Positions 1 through 9,500 of a DNA stretch of 64,000 nt are shown here, piece after piece. This DNA comes from Actinophytocola sp963826035 (GTDB lineage: Bacteria > Actinomycetota > Actinomycetes > Mycobacteriales > Pseudonocardiaceae): assembly GCA_963826035.1 (NCBI GenBank), contig CAWGVZ010000008.1, positions 186,001 to 250,000 on the forward strand, read 5' to 3'. The notes below the pieces were generated by a model. It was not told the DNA's origin. It did not search any database and saw only the letters and a list, made by a program, of their open reading frames with translations. How positions within the stretch are numbered: position 1 is the first letter of the stretch; every line of letters begins with the position of its first letter. The translations under genes were made by a program, and so were the position numbers.

Positions 1-1
1 G

Positions 2-1072
2 ACCGACCCGGTGGCCGTGCGTCCGGCACTGCCCGGGTTCGCGGCCGATCCCGACGCGTTGGCCGCACTCGCCGACGCGCTGCGGGCGAGCGAGCGCCCG
101 GCGATCGTGGTCGGTCCGGCGGTCGACGCGGCCGGCGCGGTGCCCGACGTGGTGACGCTGGCCGAGCGGACGGGCGCGGGCGTGTGGGCCAGCCAGATGA
201 CCTGGCGCTGCTCGTTCCCCGAGGAGCACCCGCTGTTCCAAGGCTTCCTGCCCCCGCACGAGGCGGCCACGGCCGACGCGCTGAGCGGGCACGACCTGGT
301 GGTCGTGCTCGGCGCGCCCGTGTTCACCTATCACGTGTTCCGCGGCCGGGCGACGGCCGAGCTGCCCGCGCTGTACCTGATCCACGACGATCCCCACGTG
401 CTGGCGCGGGCGAGCCACGGAACAGGCATCCGCGCGACGCCGCGGCTCGGGATCCGCGCGCTGCTCGACGCGGTCGGCGGCGAAGCCAAACAGGTGCCTG
501 CCGCCGCACCGCGCCCACCGCGGCCGCGAGCCACCACGCCGGTCTCGGCGGCGTACCTGTTCGCGGAGCTGGCCGACCACGTGCCGGACAACGTGATCCT
601 CGTGGAGGAGGCCCCGAGCCACCAGCTCCTGCGCCGCGACTTCATGCCGCTGCACGGTTCGGACCTTGCCTTCCTCGGCTCCGGCGCCGGTGTGCTGGGC
701 TACGGCCTGCCGGCGGCCGTCGGGGCCGCGCTCGCCCGCCCGGACCGGCGGGTGGTGGCCGTGCTCGGCGACGGGTCGAGCATGTACGGCATCCAGGGCC
801 TGTGGACGGCCGCGCGCGAGCACCTCCCGGTCACGTTCGTCATCCTGGACAACGCCTCGTACGCGGCCGTCGGCATCCTGGCCGGCACGAAGATGCCCGG
901 AATCGAGCTGGGCGGCATCGACTTCGCGTCGGTCGCCCGCGGGCTCGGGGTCACGGCACACGTGGTCGAGACACCGGAAGAACTGAGTGCCGGGTTGAGC
1001 GCCGCGCTGGCCGCCGACGGGCCCACTTTGCTGCACGTGAAGGTCGATCCGGATCCCCAGCAGTTGTACTGA
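2..1072 (+). CDS. ThDP-dependent decarboxylase, benzoylformate decarboxylase-like (5' truncated)
   Basis: The reading frame is open to the window edge, so only the middle and C-terminal domains are present (about 357 of the usual 520-550 residues). The ThDP/Mg-binding signature is clear: GDGSSMYGIQGLW near nt 767, with the closing Asn in LDNASY about 28 residues later. The spacing and the GxxxLWTAA pattern resemble benzoylformate decarboxylase (MdlC) and related 2-oxoacid decarboxylases more than acetolactate synthase. The family decarboxylates an aromatic or branched 2-oxo acid using thiamine diphosphate and acts in the cytosol. The N-terminal catalytic residues lie outside the window, so the substrate is unresolved. 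An O-methyltransferase follows on the same strand and may be co-transcribed. Confidence 0.75.
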   Translation, partial: TDPVAVRPALPGFAADPDALAALADALRASERPAIVVGPAVDAAGAVPDVVTLAERTGAGVWASQMTWRCSFPEEHPLFQGFLPPHEAATADALSGHDLVVVLGAPVFTYHVFRGRATAELPALYLIHDDPHVLARASHGTGIRATPRLGIRALLDAVGGEAKQVPAAAPRPPRPRATTPVSAAYLFAELADHVPDNVILVEEAPSHQLLRRDFMPLHGSDLAFLGSGAGVLGYGLPAAVGAALARPDRRVVAVLGDGSSMYGIQGLWTAAREHLPVTFVILDNASYAAVGILAGTKMPGIELGGIDFASVARGLGVTAHVVETPEELSAGLSAALAADGPTLLHVKVDPDPQQLY

Positions 1073-1141
1073 AGATTTATGACCTCCGTCACGATGGTCA
1101 GTACGGATGGCCTCGGGCATCATGTGCCAGCGGAGGTGGTC

Positions 1142-2137
1142 ATGGACCCGAAGCTGTCACCAAAGGCACACCTTGCCCTGCTGGTGGACGGATATCAGGC
1201 GACCCAACTGTTGTTTGTCGCGGTGGAACTGGGACTCGAGGAGAAGCTGGCCGACGGACCGCGCACAGCGGCCGAGCTGGCGGCCGAGACCGGCGTCGAC
1301 CCGGCGATCCTGTACCGCGTGCTCCGCGGGCTCGCGTCGTTCGGCGTGCTCGACGAGCCGGGGGAGGACCGGTTCGGCCTCTCCGCGGCCGGCCAGTACC
1401 TGCAGTCGTACCGCGGCCTGCTCATGGCGAGGGGCGAGCTGTACTACGGCGCGTTCGGCAAACTGCGGGACGCGATCCGGGACGGCACGACGAACGCGTT
1501 CGAGCTGGCCTACGACGGCAAGCACTTCTTCGAGTACCTGAACGAGCACCCGGAGACGACGGCGGCGTTCCAGCAGTCGATGACCGACCGGTCGGGGCAG
1601 GAGGCGGCCGAGGTGGTCGCCGCGTACGACTTCGGCAGGTTCCGCAGGCTCATCGACATCGCCGGCGGCCGAGGCGTGCTGATCGGTGCGATCGCCGAGG
1701 CGTATCCGTCGCTGTCCACCGCCCTGTTCGACCAGCCGTCGGTCGCCGGCCAAACGATCGAGCTGCCGGCCAACTGCGAGACCATCGCCGGCGACTTCTT
1801 CGCCGAGGTCCCGGCGGGTGCCGACGGTTACGTGATCTCCCGCGTCATCCACGACTGGGGCGATGAGGAGGCCGCGCGCATCCTGTCGAACACCCGCAAG
1901 GCCATGTCGATCGACGGCACGCTGCTGCTGGTCGAGGCCCTGATGCCGGAGCGGGCGGTCGAAGCTCCAGCAGCCGTGCGGATGGACGTGAACATGCTGG
2001 CCATGTTCAACGGCGGCAAGGAGCGCACGCGGGCCGAGTTCGCCGACCTGCTCGCCGTGGCCGGCTTCCGCCTGACCAGGGTCATCCCGGTCGACGAGTC
2101 CGTCGGCCTGAACCTGCTGGAAGCCCACCCGGGCTGA
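1142..2137 (+). CDS. SAM-dependent O-methyltransferase (family 2, dimerising)
   Basis: A 331-residue class I methyltransferase with an N-terminal winged-helix dimerisation region and a C-terminal SAM domain. The glycine-rich SAM loop DIAGGRG is near residue 172. The VIHDWGDEEA segment near residue 235 holds the His expected to act as base in this family. LLLVEALMPE and the FNGGKERT region are also typical. I chose the ATG at 1142 because GGAGG lies 6 nt upstream; an in-frame ATG at 1079 has no good ribosome site. The family methylates hydroxyls of aromatic natural products or similar small molecules; the substrate here is unknown. It follows the decarboxylase gene and converges on an ABC operon. 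Part of its 3' end is duplicated downstream (2328-2355). Confidence 0.85.
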   Translation: MDPKLSPKAHLALLVDGYQATQLLFVAVELGLEEKLADGPRTAAELAAETGVDPAILYRVLRGLASFGVLDEPGEDRFGLSAAGQYLQSYRGLLMARGELYYGAFGKLRDAIRDGTTNAFELAYDGKHFFEYLNEHPETTAAFQQSMTDRSGQEAAEVVAAYDFGRFRRLIDIAGGRGVLIGAIAEAYPSLSTALFDQPSVAGQTIELPANCETIAGDFFAEVPAGADGYVISRVIHDWGDEEAARILSNTRKAMSIDGTLLLVEALMPERAVEAPAAVRMDVNMLAMFNGGKERTRAEFADLLAVAGFRLTRVIPVDESVGLNLLEAHPG

Positions 2138-2562
2138 CGTCGAACCCCGCGAGTCCCACGTTCAAACCCCGCGAGTCCCACGTTGGAGCCGGCGAGTCTC
2201 ACGTTCGGAATGTGGGACTCGCCGGTCGTGAACGTGGGACTCGCGGGTTATGGGCGGACGTGCTCCGGGTTGTCGGCTGTCGCGGGCTCCACCTCGGCCC
2301 ACTTGTCCGGCTGCGTCGCTCGTTCGACTGCTGGAAGCCCACCCGGGCTGACGTCCGGTAAACCGGCGAGTCCCACGTTCAAACCAAGCGAGTCCCACGT
2401 TGGAGCCGGGCGAGTCCCACGTTCGGAATGTGGGACTCGCCGGTCGTGAACGTGGGACTCGCCGGTCGTGAACGTGGGACTCGCGGGTTATGGGCGGACG
2501 TGCTCCGCCTTGTCGGCCGTCGCGGACTCCACCTCGGCGCGCTCCGCCTCGGCCCACTTGTC
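2114..2562. repeat. Imperfect tandem duplication of the convergent gene-end region
   Basis: The last 24 bases of the methyltransferase gene plus 4 bases (2114-2141) recur exactly at 2328-2355. The last ~65-80 bases of the ABC ATPase gene (from 2488) recur as a diverged relic at about 2251-2316, which lacks a 12-bp stretch. The two units (about 2114-2327 and 2328-2562) therefore each hold methyltransferase tail, family A repeats and ATPase tail, with a junction near 2327/2328. The relics are not expected to be translated. Confidence 0.8.
2138..2487. repeat. Family A intergenic repeats (GCGAGTCCCACGTT), 6 forward and 5 reverse copies
   Basis: Between the convergent methyltransferase and ABC ATPase genes, the 14-mer GCGAGTCCCACGTT (small variants included) occurs six times forward and five times as its reverse complement. 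They are arranged as forward block, reverse block, forward block, reverse block, so each pair of blocks can fold into long hairpins. The last reverse unit runs directly into the ATPase stop codon at 2488-2490. The same family recurs at 25445-25612. No protein-coding gene is visible here. A bidirectional terminator role is inferred from position and symmetry only. Confidence 0.8.
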
Positions 2563-3366
2563 CGTCGGCTCTTCTGTCGGCTCCGCCGCCAGCGGCTCGG
2601 CCTTCGGGGTCTGCAGCAGCCGGGCCACCTCGGCCCGCAGGTTCACGAACTCGTCGCTCTTGCGAGTGGTGATCTGGTGGCGCTCGCTCGACAGCGGCAC
2701 CTCCAGGTCGGCCACCACGAACGCCGGCGACTTCGACAGCACGAGCACCCGGTCACCCAGGTACACGCTCTCGTCGATGTCGTGGGTCACGAGCAGCACG
2801 GTGGTCGAGTGCTCGCGCTTCACCTTCAGCAGCAGGTCTTCCAGCTCGAACCGGGTCTGCGCGTCCACCGACGCGAACGGCTCGTCCATCAGCAGCAGCG
2901 CCGGCCGGTACGCCAGCGCCCTGGCGATCGCTACCCGCTGCTGCATGCCGCCGGACAGCTGCCAGGGGTACTTCTTCGTCGCCCCGGACAGCCCGACCCA
3001 CTCGATGGCCTCGCTCGCCCGCTCCCGCCGCTCCGCCCTGCTCAGCGAGCGCAGCGGGAACTCGACGTTGCGCTGCACGGACAGCCACGGGAACAGCGAG
3101 CGGCTGTAGTCCTGGAACACCACCGCCAGGTCCGCCGGCACCCCGTCGACCGGGTCGCCGTGCAGGCTGATGGCGCCGTTGGTCGGCTTGATCAGCCCGG
3201 CGATCGTGCGCAGCAGCGTCGACTTCCCGCACCCGGACGGCCCCACCACGCACAGCAGCTCACCGGTCTTGACGGTGAACGACATGTCCGAGATGGCCAC
3301 GTGCGTGCCCTGCTTGGCCTTGTACGTGTGCTCCAGCTCGTTGACCTCGAGCATGGCGGTTGTCAT
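2488..3366 (-). CDS. ABC transporter ATP-binding protein, nitrate/sulfonate/NMT1 type (SsuB-like)
   Basis: A 292-residue ABC ATPase powering import through the two permeases encoded just upstream. Walker A is GPSGCGKST, the signature is LSGGMQQR, Walker B is LLLMDEPFASVD, and the switch His is in THD. The SsuB/TauB/NrtD-type pattern VVFQDYSRSLFPWLSV is present. The ATG at 3366 overlaps the permease stop in a TGATG arrangement, with GGAGG 9 nt upstream. Beyond the usual ~250-residue core there is a ~40-residue acidic, Ala/Glu-rich tail whose role is unknown. A relic of the 3' end lies downstream at 2251-2316. The substrate cannot be told from the ATPase. Confidence 0.88.
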   Translation of the reverse strand: MTTAMLEVNELEHTYKAKQGTHVAISDMSFTVKTGELLCVVGPSGCGKSTLLRTIAGLIKPTNGAISLHGDPVDGVPADLAVVFQDYSRSLFPWLSVQRNVEFPLRSLSRAERRERASEAIEWVGLSGATKKYPWQLSGGMQQRVAIARALAYRPALLLMDEPFASVDAQTRFELEDLLLKVKREHSTTVLLVTHDIDESVYLGDRVLVLSKSPAFVVADLEVPLSSERHQITTRKSDEFVNLRAEVARLLQTPKAEPLAAEPTEEPTDKWAEAERAEVESATADKAEHVRP

Positions 3367-4199
3367 CAGGCAGTACCTCCGAGCGTGTTTTGCCATCTGA
3401 GCGCGCGCCGTTCGCCGATGAGCAGCACGGTGTTGAACACGTAGCCGAGAATGCTGAGCAGCAGGATCCAGCACCACATTCCCGGGATGTCGTAGACACC
3501 CTGCGAGTCGAGGAGCGCGCGGCCGATGCCGTACGCCGAGCCGACGAGCTCGGCGACGACCATCAGGATCACGGCCATCGACAGGCTGAGCCGCAGACCG
3601 GCGAAGATCTTCGGCAGCGCCGAGGGAAGCACGACCCCGAGGATCCACTGGGACCTGGACAGCCGGAACGCGCGCGCGGTGTCGATCTTGGTGGCGTCGA
3701 CGGTACGGGCCCCGTCGACCGTGTTGAGCAGGATGGGCCACATCGCACCGAAGACGATCGTGCCCATCGGCATACCGTCGATGCCGAGCGTCACCATGAA
3801 TACCGGCACCATCAGCGGTGGCGGGATGGCGCGCAGGAAGTTCAGCGTGCCGCCCAGGTACGCCATCGCGGTGCGCGACCGGCCGAGCAGCAGCCCGGCG
3901 CTGACCCCCACCGCGACGGCGACCCCCCACGAAGCGAGCATGCGCCCGACCCCGGGGAACACGTGCTCGAACACGGCATCGGACAGGAACAGGCTCGACG
4001 CCGGCCCGGAGAACCACAGGTCGACCGCGGCTTGCGCGATCTCCGTGGGTGGTGGGAAGAACCGCTCGTCAAGGGACCTGGTCACCAGCTCCCAGACGAA
4101 CACGGCGACGGCCAACAGCGTCCACCGGTGGGTGAAGCTGCCCACCCGCCGCACCGACCTGCTCGAGCGCAGTGCCGTCATCCTGGTCGTCGCGGTCAC
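3366..4199 (-). CDS. ABC transporter permease, SsuC/TauC type
   Basis: A 277-residue binding-protein-dependent transport permease of the inner membrane, with about six predicted membrane segments and the EAA-type loop near DTARAFRLSRSQW that docks on the ATPase. I chose the GTG at 4199 because it overlaps the upstream permease stop by 4 bases (GTGA) and GAGG lies at suitable distance; an ATG at 4181 is an alternative. It pairs with the second permease, so the importer probably uses a heterodimeric channel, unlike the single permease of many SsuC systems. Confidence 0.85.
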   Translation of the reverse strand: MTATTRMTALRSSRSVRRVGSFTHRWTLLAVAVFVWELVTRSLDERFFPPPTEIAQAAVDLWFSGPASSLFLSDAVFEHVFPGVGRMLASWGVAVAVGVSAGLLLGRSRTAMAYLGGTLNFLRAIPPPLMVPVFMVTLGIDGMPMGTIVFGAMWPILLNTVDGARTVDATKIDTARAFRLSRSQWILGVVLPSALPKIFAGLRLSLSMAVILMVVAELVGSAYGIGRALLDSQGVYDIPGMWCWILLLSILGYVFNTVLLIGERRALRWQNTLGGTA

Positions 4200-4993
4200 T
4201 GGGTCACCTCGTGCGGTGCGTTCCAAGCGAACAGGCCGCGATGCAGCCTCTCCAGCCCGGCGTTGATGAGATAACCGATCGCCCCGGTCAGCACGGTGGC
4301 CGCGAGCACCTCGTCCATGTGCAGCCCGCCGCTGCTGGCCTGCAGCACGAACCGGCCGATGCCGTCGGAGCCGCCGGCGAGTAGCTCCACGCTGACCACC
4401 ACGGCCAGCGCGATCGACGCGGACAGCCGGATCCCGGTGAGCACGAACGGCGCCGCGTTGGGCAGCGCCACGGTGGCCAGTATGCGCGTCCGGCTGGTGC
4501 CGAACGCCCGCGCCGTCTGCACCTGCAGCGGGTCGATCTCGGCGAGCGCGTACATCGTGTTGAACAGGATCGGCCACACGGCCGCGAAGGTCGCCAGTCC
4601 GATCTTGGTCTCCGGCCCGGTGCCGAACGCGAGCAGCGCCAGCGGGATCAGCGCGACCGACGGGAGCGGGCGCAGGAACTCCACCAGCACCATGACGGCC
4701 TTGCGCACCGCGGCCACGCTGCCGAGGACCAGACCGGCGGGTACCGCGATGGCGACCGCCGTCGCGAGAGCGATGACCATCGCCAGGACGCTGGCCACCA
4801 CCGAGAGCAGGAAATCCTCCTCGGCGAGCAGCCGGCCAAGGGTCGGCAGCACTACCGAGGGCGGCGGTACGTAGTAGTCCGGCACCAGCCCGACCCGGCT
4901 GGCCCCTTCCCAGATGAGGAAGAGGCCAGCCAGGCCGACCAAGCCCCGATAATCGAGCTTCGGTACCAGCCGCCGTTCGCTAACTGTCCCCAC
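4196..4993 (-). CDS. ABC transporter permease, SsuC/TauC type
   Basis: A 265-residue membrane permease, second half of the predicted channel. It shows hydrophobic segments throughout and the EAA-like loop QTARAFGTSRTRI. The first half contains PDYYVPPPSVVLPTL, typical of the SsuC/TauC family. The listed GTG start lies inside the 3' end of the binding-protein gene (14-base overlap), indicating translational coupling; the start is not certain because no strong ribosome site is visible. Confidence 0.83.
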   Translation of the reverse strand: MGTVSERRLVPKLDYRGLVGLAGLFLIWEGASRVGLVPDYYVPPPSVVLPTLGRLLAEEDFLLSVVASVLAMVIALATAVAIAVPAGLVLGSVAAVRKAVMVLVEFLRPLPSVALIPLALLAFGTGPETKIGLATFAAVWPILFNTMYALAEIDPLQVQTARAFGTSRTRILATVALPNAAPFVLTGIRLSASIALAVVVSVELLAGGSDGIGRFVLQASSGGLHMDEVLAATVLTGAIGYLINAGLERLHRGLFAWNAPHEVTQ

Positions 4994-6026
4994 CCTGGAA
5001 CACCATCGTGGATACGTCGACCGGCTTCGGGATCACGTTGAAGTGCGAGAGCAGGTCCGACACGCGCTGCACGCGCTGCGCGTCGAGCGTGGTCCCGTAG
5101 GTCGAGATCGTCATCAGCGGGGCGATCGCCTCGTCGATGTGCGCGTACTTGACCAGCATCGGCTCGACCACGGACCGGTCCGCCTGGGCCTCGGCCTGCG
5201 CCTTGGCCAGCGCCCGCTGGAACGCCTCGACCGAGTTCGGCGCCTTGGTCGCGAACCCGTCGTCGCCGCCAAGGGCGGTGTACCCGGACATCGGCATTTC
5301 GGCGGTCGGGCCGGACGCCGCGTCGAACACCACGGTGGCGCCGAGCTGCTGCTCGGCGACGGTCCGGAACGGCTCGACGAGCACGGCACCGTCGACGTCA
5401 CCGCGTTGCAGCGCGGCGATCATGTCCGGGAACTTCATCTCCCGCCAGTCGATCGTGGAGAAGTCGACGTTCAGGCTCTCGAGCACGGACATCGGCGCGA
5501 GGTCGGTGAAGCTGTTCTTCGCGGTGATCGCGATCCTCTTGCCCGGCATGTCCTGCGGCGTCTTCAGTGTCGAGTTCGGCATCGAGACCACGGTGACGTG
5601 GCCCGTCTTGGCGGCCAGTGCGTCGGCGATGATCTTGAAGTCGCCGACCTCGTTGGCCTGCGCCGCGATCGGGGCCGGGTAGGAGGCGATGGCGACGTCG
5701 ACGTCGCCGCCGATGAGGGCCTGCATGCCGGCCGGGCCGCTGGCCATCTCGACGGGTTCCACGTTGAGGCCCTCGTCTTCGAAGTACCCGTTCTCGAGGG
5801 CGAGGTAGAAGGGACCCGTGTCGACGACGGGCAGCGTCCCGACCCTGATGTCCGTCTGCTCGAGCTTTCCGCTGCCCGAGTCGCCGCCTTCGTTGCCGCC
5901 GGAGTTCTCGTCGGACCCGCCGAGCAGGCCACAGCCGGTGAGGCTGAAGGCCAGGACGGCGGCAAGTCCGAGAACGGGAACTCTCGCACGTCGTGGGTGC
6001 GAGGTCCTGGTGGTGCGGTTCGGCAT
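4980..6026 (-). CDS. ABC transporter substrate-binding lipoprotein, NMT1/SsuA-like
   Basis: A 348-residue periplasmic-type binding protein. It starts with a basic n-region, a hydrophobic core and the lipobox LTGC (Cys near residue 35), so it should be a membrane-anchored lipoprotein. A Gly/Ser/Asn/Glu-rich linker follows. The mature part has the NMT1/SsuA hallmarks IRVGTLPVVDTGPFYLALENGYFEDEGL and ALIGGDVDVAIASYPAP. The ATG at 6026 has AGAGG 6 nt upstream. First gene of a four-gene importer operon. Likely ligands in this family are sulfonates, nitrate-like anions or thiamine-precursor pyrimidines; none can be singled out. Confidence 0.85.
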   Translation of the reverse strand: MPNRTTRTSHPRRARVPVLGLAAVLAFSLTGCGLLGGSDENSGGNEGGDSGSGKLEQTDIRVGTLPVVDTGPFYLALENGYFEDEGLNVEPVEMASGPAGMQALIGGDVDVAIASYPAPIAAQANEVGDFKIIADALAAKTGHVTVVSMPNSTLKTPQDMPGKRIAITAKNSFTDLAPMSVLESLNVDFSTIDWREMKFPDMIAALQRGDVDGAVLVEPFRTVAEQQLGATVVFDAASGPTAEMPMSGYTALGGDDGFATKAPNSVEAFQRALAKAQAEAQADRSVVEPMLVKYAHIDEAIAPLMTISTYGTTLDAQRVQRVSDLLSHFNVIPKPVDVSTMVFQGGDS

Positions 6027-6583
6027 TGGAGCCTCTCTTCGCAAGTGACAGGTCTTGAAGCACGTTGTGGTGTTCCCGGTACACCAGGGCGTCACTTTAG
6101 AGACCTCGGGTGGGGTATTCACAATCAGTGTGTGTCAGGCTTCATTCTGCAAGAGAAGTTCACGGCATCGGTACGACCTGTTCACCCGTTCAGCCGTATC
6201 ACCAGGTCAAGTCGGACTAGTTCGACCTCGGCGAACGCCTTGCACTCGTCCACTCGGGGCCCTGGCCGAACCGCGCGACACGCTGACGGATAGCGTGATG
6301 TTCGTTACTATCACGTGACCTGAAGGTTGTGAAGTCGCCGCTCCTCACTCGTGAGGGTTACATCCAGGCGGAGACTCCGCTACCTTCTGTGCCCACAACG
6401 AGGCAGGTTCATCGGACGGTGCAGAAGAGTGTCTCGGTGTGCACGAACGGGCGGGTGATTGTGCCCTCGACACACCGATGGGCGACACTGTTTGCGGCCA
6501 ACGGTCGCTGAGCCCGCGTCGCGACGCTATGTAACTGTTCGAACTGGCCTCCGACCTACGGGCTACTGGCTCAGAAGCAGGGA
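6027..6583. other. Divergent intergenic region, no gene seen
   Basis: About 560 bases between the binding-protein gene (minus) and the sensor kinase gene (plus). Base composition is lower in GC than the flanks. Short open frames (for example 6055-6318) have no recognisable domain or ribosome site. It should hold both promoters, but I could not assign boxes with confidence. Confidence 0.6.
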
Positions 6584-9500
6584 GTGTGCTGGGAAGTGCC
6601 CGACCGCACCGCTGGGGCGGACTCTGACCCCGTGAACAGCTCCGCGCGTGTAACCACGGCGCCCGGTTCGAGCGCCGGCAAGGGGCGCCCGGGCGGCAAC
6701 CGCACGGTGATCGAGGGCGGTAGCCAATGGCGCCTTCGCAACTGGCGGGTGCGCAGCAAGCTCGTCGTCGTGCTGCTGATCCCGGTGCTCGTCGCCCTCG
6801 CGCTCGCCGGCCTGCGTGGCTGGTACGAGTTGAACCGCAAAGAGGTCTACGACGACGCCGTCGCCAACATGACGACCCTCGGCGACGTCGCGGTCGTGAT
6901 GCACGAGCTGCAGAAGGAACGCGCGCTGCTCGTCACCTTCGTCGCCGAGGGCAAGAATAGCGACAGAGCGCCGCTGCAGACGCAGTTCAGCGCCACCGAC
7001 GATGCCATCGCCCGGTTGGACGGCTACCTCGACGCCAACCCGCAGAGCAGCATCGCGAGCGGGTTGCCGGCGATCGACGCCACCCGCGAGGCCGCGCTCG
7101 AGCGCTCGTATCCCGACCCCGCGGTCTACAACGCCTACACCGCGGTGCTCGACGCCTTCATCGTCGGTGCCCCGGAGTTCACGGCCGGCGTGGTCGACAC
7201 CGATCTCGCCGCGCGGGTGAGGGCACAGCAGTCCGTGCTCGAAGCCAAGGAGTACGTGGCGCGGCAGACTGCGCTCCTGCTCTCCGCCGCCGCGCACGAC
7301 CAGTTCACGTCCGACCTGCTCCTCCAGGCCCAGGCCGCCAACGCGAGCTACAACGCCGAGATCACCAACTTCCGCGCCAACGCGACGATCGACGACGCGC
7401 AGTTCTTCGCCGACACCGTCGCCGGCCGTGAGTTCGACGGCCGGGAGCTCATCGAGACGCTGGCGTTCAGCCGTGCCGCTCAGCGGGTGCCGCTCGACAT
7501 CAACTCGCAGGAACTTGCCGCGAACGGCACGGTCGTGGTCAACGCCATGCGCACGGTGGAGACTGCGCTGCTCGACTCGCTGCGCGGGCTGGCCGAGGAC
7601 GCGGCGAGCGCCGCCACCCGGACGGCGCTGCGGGACGCGGCGATCGTGCTCGCCGCGCTGCTGATCGCCCTGCTGGTCACCTTCATCGTGGCCCGCTCGC
7701 TACTCAGGCCGCTGCGGGTGCTGCGGGTGGACGCGCTGGACGTGGCGAACCGCAGGCTGCCGGCCACCGTGGAACGGATCCTCGCCGACCCCGACCCGGT
7801 GGAGGCGTCGAAGCACGCGGTCCAGCCGGTGCCGATCTTCACGAGGGAGGAGACGGGCGAGCTCGCCCGTTCCTTCGACGCGGTCCAGCAGCAGGCGGTC
7901 GTCATGGCGACCGAGCAGGCGCTGCTGCGCGACAACATCAACTCGATCTTCGTCAACCTGTCCCGCCGGTCGCAGGCGCTGGTCGAACGCCAGCTGTCCC
8001 TGATCGACCGGCTGGAGCAGGACGAGCAGGACCCCGACCAGCTGGCCAGCCTGTTCGAGCTGGACCACCTGGCCACCCGGATGCGGCGGAACTCGGAAAG
8101 CCTGCTGGTGCTCTCCGGCACCGGCCTGTCCCGGCAGATGAACCGTCCGGTGCCCGCGTCCGACGTCGTCGGCGCCGCGGTCAGCGAGGTCGAGCACTAC
8201 GCCCGCATCGAGGTGTTGTCCGCACCGGACATCGCCGTCCAGGGCCGCGCGGTCAGCGACCTGGTGCACGTCATCGCCGAGCTGCTGGACAACGCCACCT
8301 TCTTCTCCGGCCCGGAGATGAAGGTCATCGTCCGGCTGGCCATGACCCGCAAGAAGGAACTGGCCATCCAGATCACCGACCAGGGCGTCGGTATGAACGA
8401 GGACGAGATCGCGTCCGCCAACTCGCGGCTCGCCGACCCGCCGGACCTGGACGTCGCCGTGACCAGGCGAATGGGTCTGTACGTGGTCGCGCGGCTGGCC
8501 AAGCGGCACAACATCACCGTCCGACTGCGGGACAACGAGGACATCGAGGGCGGCCTGATCGCCCGGATCAACGTGCCGGCCGACCTGGTGCAGCCCATCG
8601 GCGCGACGCCGAGGTCCGGCATGACCCAGGGCATGCCGTCCGGGATCTCCGGGATGTCCGGGTTGTCACAGATGCAGGCGCCGTCCACCACCGGCTCGCT
8701 GTCGATCGCCGGTGACACGGGTCCGGACCTCAACCGCCAGACCCCCACGCCGAGCCGCAACAGCGGCATCGCCGGTGCGTTCACGGGCAGCATGCCGAGG
8801 CTGCGGCCGGACGGCAGCCCGATGAACGAGACCCAGCAGGACCGGACGCCGGGCGAGGTCGCCGGGTACCCGCCGTTCATGCTCACCCCGGAGGACACGG
8901 GGTCGGGCTTCGCGAACGGCGTGCCCACCCAGTCGACGGGCCTCGAGCAGAACGGCCGGCCGGGCGAGCAGGCGCCGGACAACCCCGAGAACAGCGCCTC
9001 GGCCCTGTTCGGCAACCCGCTTCCGGACTCGGCGACCGCCCAGACCGGTTACTTCGGGGCCCCGGAACAGGCCGGCACAGATTCCGGCCGTTCGGCCGCC
9101 CCGGAGGAGGTTGACCACAACGTGGATGCGCCGACGGAGCGGCTGCCCATCTACGAGGCCGTCCTGTCCCAGTGGTTCGAGTCGGCCGACACCGGCTCGG
9201 CGCCCCAGGGCGGTCGTGGCGACCACGCCGAGACCAACGGTACGAACGGCACCAACGGTACGAACGGCAACAACGGCGGCAACAATGGCACGGGCACGAA
9301 CGGTGCCGCGCCCGCCGAGGAGCCGGCTGAGCCGATGGCGGCCACGCCGTGGACCTCACCGGGCGACGAGGGCTGGCAGGCCGCGCAGACGCTGCTCCAG
9401 ACCACGGCCGCCGCCGCCGACTCGAAGACCAACGCCGGGCTCCCGAAGCGGGTGCCGAAGGCGCAGCTCATGCCAGGCTCGGCCGCGCCGCGGCACGAGA

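Noticed and set aside
184..1866. 560-residue frame overlapping the decarboxylase and methyltransferase genes
   Set aside because: Arg/Gly/Pro-rich shadow frame; both overlapped genes have clear domain matches in their own frames.
2138..2487. CRISPR-like appearance of the family A repeats
   Set aside because: Units are only ~14 bases, occur in both orientations, and are separated by 5-20 bases of similar rather than unique sequence; no cas genes are present.
6055..6318. 87-residue frame in the ABC/conservon intergenic region
   Set aside because: No ribosome site, no domain, atypical composition; likely chance.
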